This document shows, piece after piece, positions 44,250-47,920 of a stretch of 47,920 nucleotides of DNA. A model generated the notes under the pieces. It was not told the origin of the DNA and made no database searches. It saw only the letters and a list, made by a program, of their open reading frames with translations. The position numbers were made by a program, and so were the translations under genes. Origin of the DNA: Lyngbya aestuarii BL J (GTDB taxonomy: Bacteria > Cyanobacteriota > Cyanobacteriia > Cyanobacteriales > Microcoleaceae); contig NZ_AUZM01000049.1 in NCBI RefSeq assembly GCF_000478195.2, positions 1 through 47,920 of the forward strand, written 5' to 3'. The stretch's first letter is position 1; every line of letters begins with the position of its first letter.

Positions 44250-45713
44250 ATGAACTTTTTTGATAAACTAATCGCTGCGATTGAACGCAATCAAAGCTTA
44301 CTTTATGTTGCCCTTGATCCCAATCCTGAGTGTTATTCATTTAATCCTGATCAATCTGTTATCACTGTTGAACAATGGCATAATGAATTAAAATCTATTG
44401 TTGCTCAAACTGTTGATGTTGTTTGTGCTTATAAACTTACTTTAGGATTTTATCAAGCATTGGGTTGGCAAGGAATACAACTTTTAGAACAAATTGTGCA
44501 GTTTATTCCGTCAGATTTACCGATTATTTTAGATGCAAAATACGGCGATATTAATAGTAGCAATGTTTTTGCTCAGTTGATCTTTGAACAGTGGAAAATT
44601 GATGCTTGTACGGTTTCAGCTTACACTGGATTAGATCAACTAACACCGTTTTTGGTTTATCCAGATAAAGCAGTATTTGTGTTGTGTGCAACCTCTAATC
44701 CTTCCGCAACAATATTGCAAGAATATCCAACACCTGAACAATCTTTGTATTTGCAATTAGTCCAAGAAACTCAAACTTGGGGAACGCTAGAACAACTGGG
44801 GTTAGAAGTTGGGATGATGGCAGATACATTAGCTCGGGTGAGAAAAACTGCACCAGAACGCTTAATCTTACTAGAAGGGGATAGATCTGAAGAAAATGAT
44901 TTGATAGAAGAAAGTGAATTAACGCCGATTTTAGCAGCCGGATTAAATCAGAATAGAGAAGGTTTATTGCTGCCAGTTCCGTCCTGTTTCTTGGAAGCAG
45001 AAAATATCACTCAAGTTGTTACAGAATTTCGAGATAAAATTAATAAAATTCGTTCCCAAGATGTTCAGGGAAGTCCGACTTGTAATTTATGGTTGCCTGA
45101 TATTTGTTTTTTGGAGCATCAACCCCATCGGAATTTGATTTTACAGCTTTATGATATTGGTTGTATTATTTTTGGAGAACACGTTCAATCTTCGGGGGAG
45201 ATTTTTCCCTACTATGTTGACTTGCGACGGATTATTTCCATCCCCCAAATTTTTCATAAAATTGTCAGTGCTTATGCAGATATTCTTGAGGATTTAGAGT
45301 TTGATCGGATTGCCGGGATTCCCTATGGTTCTTTACCGACGGCGACAGGTTTAGCGCTGCGAATGGAACGTCCAATGATATTTCCTCGTAAAGAAGTCAA
45401 AAGTTATGGAACTGGACGGTTAATTGAAGGGCATTTTCAGGCAGGAGAAAAGATTGTGGTCGTTGATGATATTTTGATTACTGGAAATAGTGTCATGCGA
45501 GGGGCAGAAAAGTTAAAATCAGCAGGATTAGAAGTGGAAGATATTGTCGTGTTTATTGATCATGGTCGAGGTGTGATGGATAAACTTAAAAGTAATGGCT
45601 ATCAAGGTTATACAGTTCTATCGTTAGCAGAAATTGCCGACACTCTCTACCAAGCCAATCGAATTAGTTCTCAAGAGTTTGATTTATTTCAAGAATCAAC
45701 AGCGCAAACGTGA
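44250..45713 (+). CDS. pyrFE: Bifunctional OMP decarboxylase / orotate phosphoribosyltransferase (PyrF-PyrE fusion)
   Basis: This protein combines the last two steps of UMP synthesis. Residues 1 to about 275 are a type-2 OMP decarboxylase (YVALDPNPE, catalytic ILDAKYGDINSS, VFVLCATSNPS). Residues about 285-487 are an orotate phosphoribosyltransferase with the loop PRKEVKSYGTGRLIEG and the PRPP-binding motif KIVVVDDILITGNS. The order, decarboxylase first, is opposite to that of animal and plant UMP synthase and resembles the arrangement known in kinetoplastids and cyanobacteria. It is convergent with era, 10 bases apart. Confidence 0.93.
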   Translation: MNFFDKLIAAIERNQSLLYVALDPNPECYSFNPDQSVITVEQWHNELKSIVAQTVDVVCAYKLTLGFYQALGWQGIQLLEQIVQFIPSDLPIILDAKYGDINSSNVFAQLIFEQWKIDACTVSAYTGLDQLTPFLVYPDKAVFVLCATSNPSATILQEYPTPEQSLYLQLVQETQTWGTLEQLGLEVGMMADTLARVRKTAPERLILLEGDRSEENDLIEESELTPILAAGLNQNREGLLLPVPSCFLEAENITQVVTEFRDKINKIRSQDVQGSPTCNLWLPDICFLEHQPHRNLILQLYDIGCIIFGEHVQSSGEIFPYYVDLRRIISIPQIFHKIVSAYADILEDLEFDRIAGIPYGSLPTATGLALRMERPMIFPRKEVKSYGTGRLIEGHFQAGEKIVVVDDILITGNSVMRGAEKLKSAGLEVEDIVVFIDHGRGVMDKLKSNGYQGYTVLSLAEIADTLYQANRISSQEFDLFQESTAQT

Positions 45714-45723
45714 TCTTAACTCT

Positions 45724-46662
45724 TTATTCTTCAACCCGATATCCCAAATCAGCCAAACGACTGCGAGATTGTCGCCATTTGGGTTGCACTTTTACAAATA
45801 ATTCTAGGTAAACTTGACCTGCAACAAGTTTTTGAATTTGTTGACGTGCATCACTTCCAATCGTCTTGAGCATCTGACCCCCTTTACCGATTAAAATCCC
45901 TTTTTGAGAAGGTCGTTCAGCGTGAATGGTGGCTAAAATACGAGTGATTTTAGGATCTTCTTCTACCCGATCAATAGAAATAGCAACGGAGTGAGGAACT
46001 TCTTCGCGAGTATGCAGTAGAATTTGTTCGCGGATGAGTTCTCCCATAATGAAGCGTTCAGGTTGATCGGTGACTAAATCGGGGGGATAATAGTAGGGGC
46101 CGGGTTCAAGTTGTTCGATAATTAAATGTTGTAGGGTATCAACTCCGGCACCTGTCAGTGCAGAAAACTGAAGAATCGGCCAGGAATGAGATTCAATCAG
46201 CTGTTGATAACTTTCATTAATTCGTTGAGGTTCTTGAGGTTGTTGATCGAGTTTATTGAGTCCTAAAATAACAGGTACTTTCGTTGAGTTGAGTAGGTCG
46301 GCAATGAAGCGATCACCCCCTCCCGCCATCACAGAACCATCAACCACAAACAGCAGAACATCGACTGAGCGAATGGCAATTTGAGCATTTTTAACTAAAA
46401 CTTGTCCAAGCTGATGATGAGGCTTATGAATTCCCGGTGTATCAACAAAAATAATTTGCGCTTCCGGTGTGGTTAAAATCCCTCGGAGTCGATTACGGGT
46501 AGTTTGAGCCACAGGGGAAGTAATGGCAATTTTCTGCCCGACCATTTGATTCATTAAGGTCGATTTGCCGACGTTGGGGCGGCCGATAATGCCTACAAAG
46601 CCAGATTTGTATCCATCCGGGGCAATCGGAATCGTAAAGTTCTCAAACCCATCGACAGACAT
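45724..46662 (-). CDS. era: Ribosome-assembly GTPase Era
   Basis: Era binds the 3' end of 16S rRNA and helps mature the 30S subunit. From ATG 46662 the protein has 312 residues, the usual Era length; upstream in-frame starts to 46788 would add 42 residues without family similarity. G motifs are G1 GRPNVGKST, G3 DTPGIHKPHH, G4 NKLD and G5 SALTG. The C-terminal KH domain shows ILIGKGGQMLKTIGSDAR. It is convergent with pyrFE. Confidence 0.95.
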   Translation of the reverse strand: MSVDGFENFTIPIAPDGYKSGFVGIIGRPNVGKSTLMNQMVGQKIAITSPVAQTTRNRLRGILTTPEAQIIFVDTPGIHKPHHQLGQVLVKNAQIAIRSVDVLLFVVDGSVMAGGGDRFIADLLNSTKVPVILGLNKLDQQPQEPQRINESYQQLIESHSWPILQFSALTGAGVDTLQHLIIEQLEPGPYYYPPDLVTDQPERFIMGELIREQILLHTREEVPHSVAISIDRVEEDPKITRILATIHAERPSQKGILIGKGGQMLKTIGSDARQQIQKLVAGQVYLELFVKVQPKWRQSRSRLADLGYRVEE

Positions 46663-46921
46663 AAGCAGGCAGGAATTTGAACAAGTAGAGTAATAAGCGT
46701 AGCATAACTTGATATCTTCGGTAAAATTTGGTAGATTGCGATAGTATGTCTCTATGATATAGGGAAGCATTGCTCTGCTGGACTCCAAGTTTTGGCGAGA
46801 ATTAAGCCTATTGCCAGTCAGTAAAAGCTATTTTTAGCAAAGAAGGCTTTGGGTTAGATAGTTCGCTATGAGCTGGAGTTCGTTGAATTTTATTAAGTTT
46901 GGTGAAACTGAGGAGATGAAC

Positions 46922-47464
46922 ATGAAGAAGTTTAAGCTTCTAGGTGGGTTGTTCGCTATGCTGGTCATTAGCCAACCCCTGTCAGCTTTAGCTCAAATTG
47001 GTGTAATTACTGTTCCGTCGGACTTTGATTACCGATACAAACCAAAAGATGAATCTACAGATGACTTTACTGATCCCAATCCGGATCAGGTAGATCCGCC
47101 AATCTATGAAACTTTACCCAATCTAGATCGGCCAAATAGAACTCTACCGAGTGCGTTCAGATATCCAATCATTTATGAAATGGCGGTTGATGAAAGCATT
47201 ACCAGTGATGCTGTTATTACGGACGAAGTTTTTCTCGCTACATTACCCCCAATTCCGAATGGAGTTACTTTAGATGATATTCCTCGTATCCGAGCAGAAT
47301 ATACTCGTGCAGTTGAGGAATGGGGTGAATTGATTCAGGAATGTCTGAGTTTAAATCCTCTATTGATTAAAGTTGATACAGGTAATCCGATTTTAATCAA
47401 TGAAAATCCAGCAGGTACAATCGTTTTCAATGCTAACTTAATTCCGGTATGTCCCAGACCGTAA
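46922..47464 (+). CDS. Small exported protein of unknown function
   Basis: A 180-residue product. I chose ATG 46922 because GAGGAG lies 7 bases upstream and a signal peptide follows at once (MKKFKLLGGLFAMLVISQPL, cleavage near ALAQ-IG). ATG 46916 overlaps the ribosome site and GTG/ATG starts further up add no signal-like sequence. The mature part is acidic and proline-rich (KDESTDDFTDPNPDQVDPP). It has a later helical stretch (IPRIRAEYTRAVEEWGELIQECL) and two cysteines. I do not recognise a family. A strong terminator follows at 47506-47537. Confidence 0.7.
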   Translation: MKKFKLLGGLFAMLVISQPLSALAQIGVITVPSDFDYRYKPKDESTDDFTDPNPDQVDPPIYETLPNLDRPNRTLPSAFRYPIIYEMAVDESITSDAVITDEVFLATLPPIPNGVTLDDIPRIRAEYTRAVEEWGELIQECLSLNPLLIKVDTGNPILINENPAGTIVFNANLIPVCPRP

Positions 47465-47505
47465 CAGTTAATGTTACTTGTGGAATCGTTTGATGTTTTT
47501 GACTT

Positions 47506-47537
47506 AGATCTACTTGATTTGAGTAGATCTTTTTTTG
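47506..47537 (+). terminator. Rho-independent terminator after the small exported protein gene
   Basis: AGATCTACT (47506-47514) and AGTAGATCT (47522-47530) form a perfect 9-bp stem with a 7-base loop, followed by a run of seven T residues. Confidence 0.9.
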
Positions 47538-47570
47538 ATTTTGAAATTCAAAATAATAATAAACAAATCA

Positions 47571-47603
47571 AAAGCCAACCTATTTGTTTTTCAGGTTAGC
47601 TTT
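47571..47603 (-). terminator. Terminator of the leftward rRNA operon
   Basis: AAAGC-C-AACCT (47571-47581) pairs with AGGTT-A-GCTTT (47593-47603), ten pairs with one mismatch. Read leftward, it is followed by TTTTGATTTG. It lies about 80 bases beyond the 23S 3' end, which places the end of the rRNA transcript here. Confidence 0.75.
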
Positions 47604-47681
47604 AATTAACTTTCTATCTATTCTATTAAGTTAAATAAGCAAAACAAAGAAGACTGCATAGAGTAGTTTTCAGAAGTAACA

Positions 47682-47920
<239 letters not shown>

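Overview
The window is chromosomal DNA from a cyanobacterium, most likely a filamentous, non-heterocystous member of the Lyngbya/Limnoraphis/Oscillatoria group. The evidence is photosystem II genes psbX and psbK, Ycf66 and Ycf19/YggT homologues, a high-light-inducible protein, two DUF1400 hydrolases, scattered copies of the HIP1 palindrome GCGATCGC, and a pentameric bidirectional hydrogenase. The hydrogenase order hoxE-hoxF-hcp-hoxU-hoxY-hoxH-(hyp)-hoxW is, as I recall, the arrangement reported for Lyngbya majuscula. I cannot name the species from sequence alone.

Layout. 1-320: frameshifted remnant of an IS200/IS605 transposase with its right-end hairpin. 382-13882: an anaerobic/fermentative block. 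nifJ (pyruvate:ferredoxin oxidoreductase) and a dihydroorotate-dehydrogenase-like flavoprotein run leftward. A 916-bp divergent control region separates them from the rightward hox operon, which carries hcp (hybrid cluster protein) between hoxF and hoxU. A DUF2834 membrane protein gene sits inverted between hoxH and hoxW. 13879-15037: a Uma2-family nuclease-like gene and a retropepsin-like (RimB/PF05618) protein, both leftward. 15287-23394: a rightward run of two exported DUF1400 alpha/beta hydrolases (the second fused to a solute-binding domain), a PlsY-like/PEP-synthase-like fusion protein and an SGNH hydrolase. This looks like an uncharacterised envelope or acyl-lipid locus. 23524-24725: sdhB and a high-light-inducible protein gene with overlapping stop and start.

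24795-28509 is a leftward run of exported proteins: a PPC-domain protein, an HtrA-like protease with two PPC domains, and two TolB-like propeller proteins, one broken by a single in-frame stop. 28624-31667 holds ycf66, psbX (39 codons), ycf19/yggT and accC. Next come tRNA-Leu(GAG), thyX, an HD hydrolase, an orphan MalK/UgpC-type ATPase, a single-domain response regulator, a GST, psbK (45 codons) and a wrecked ABC transporter gene. 37336-47464 holds a Ser/Thr kinase with WD40 repeats, a Ca2+/H+ exchanger, a GH57/DUF3536 protein, a pyrF-pyrE fusion, era and a small exported protein. The right edge enters the 3' end of a leftward 23S rRNA gene that ends in a terminator with no 5S gene between.

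How the genes work together. In the dark or without oxygen, NifJ would oxidise pyruvate to acetyl-CoA and reduced ferredoxin or flavodoxin. HoxEFU would exchange electrons with NAD(P)H and ferredoxin, and HoxYH would release or consume H2. HoxW matures HoxH, and HCP would reduce hydroxylamine or nitric oxide under the same conditions. Much of the rest is photosynthesis, nucleotide and fatty-acid housekeeping. The least understood parts are the multidomain fusions at 17012-22524.
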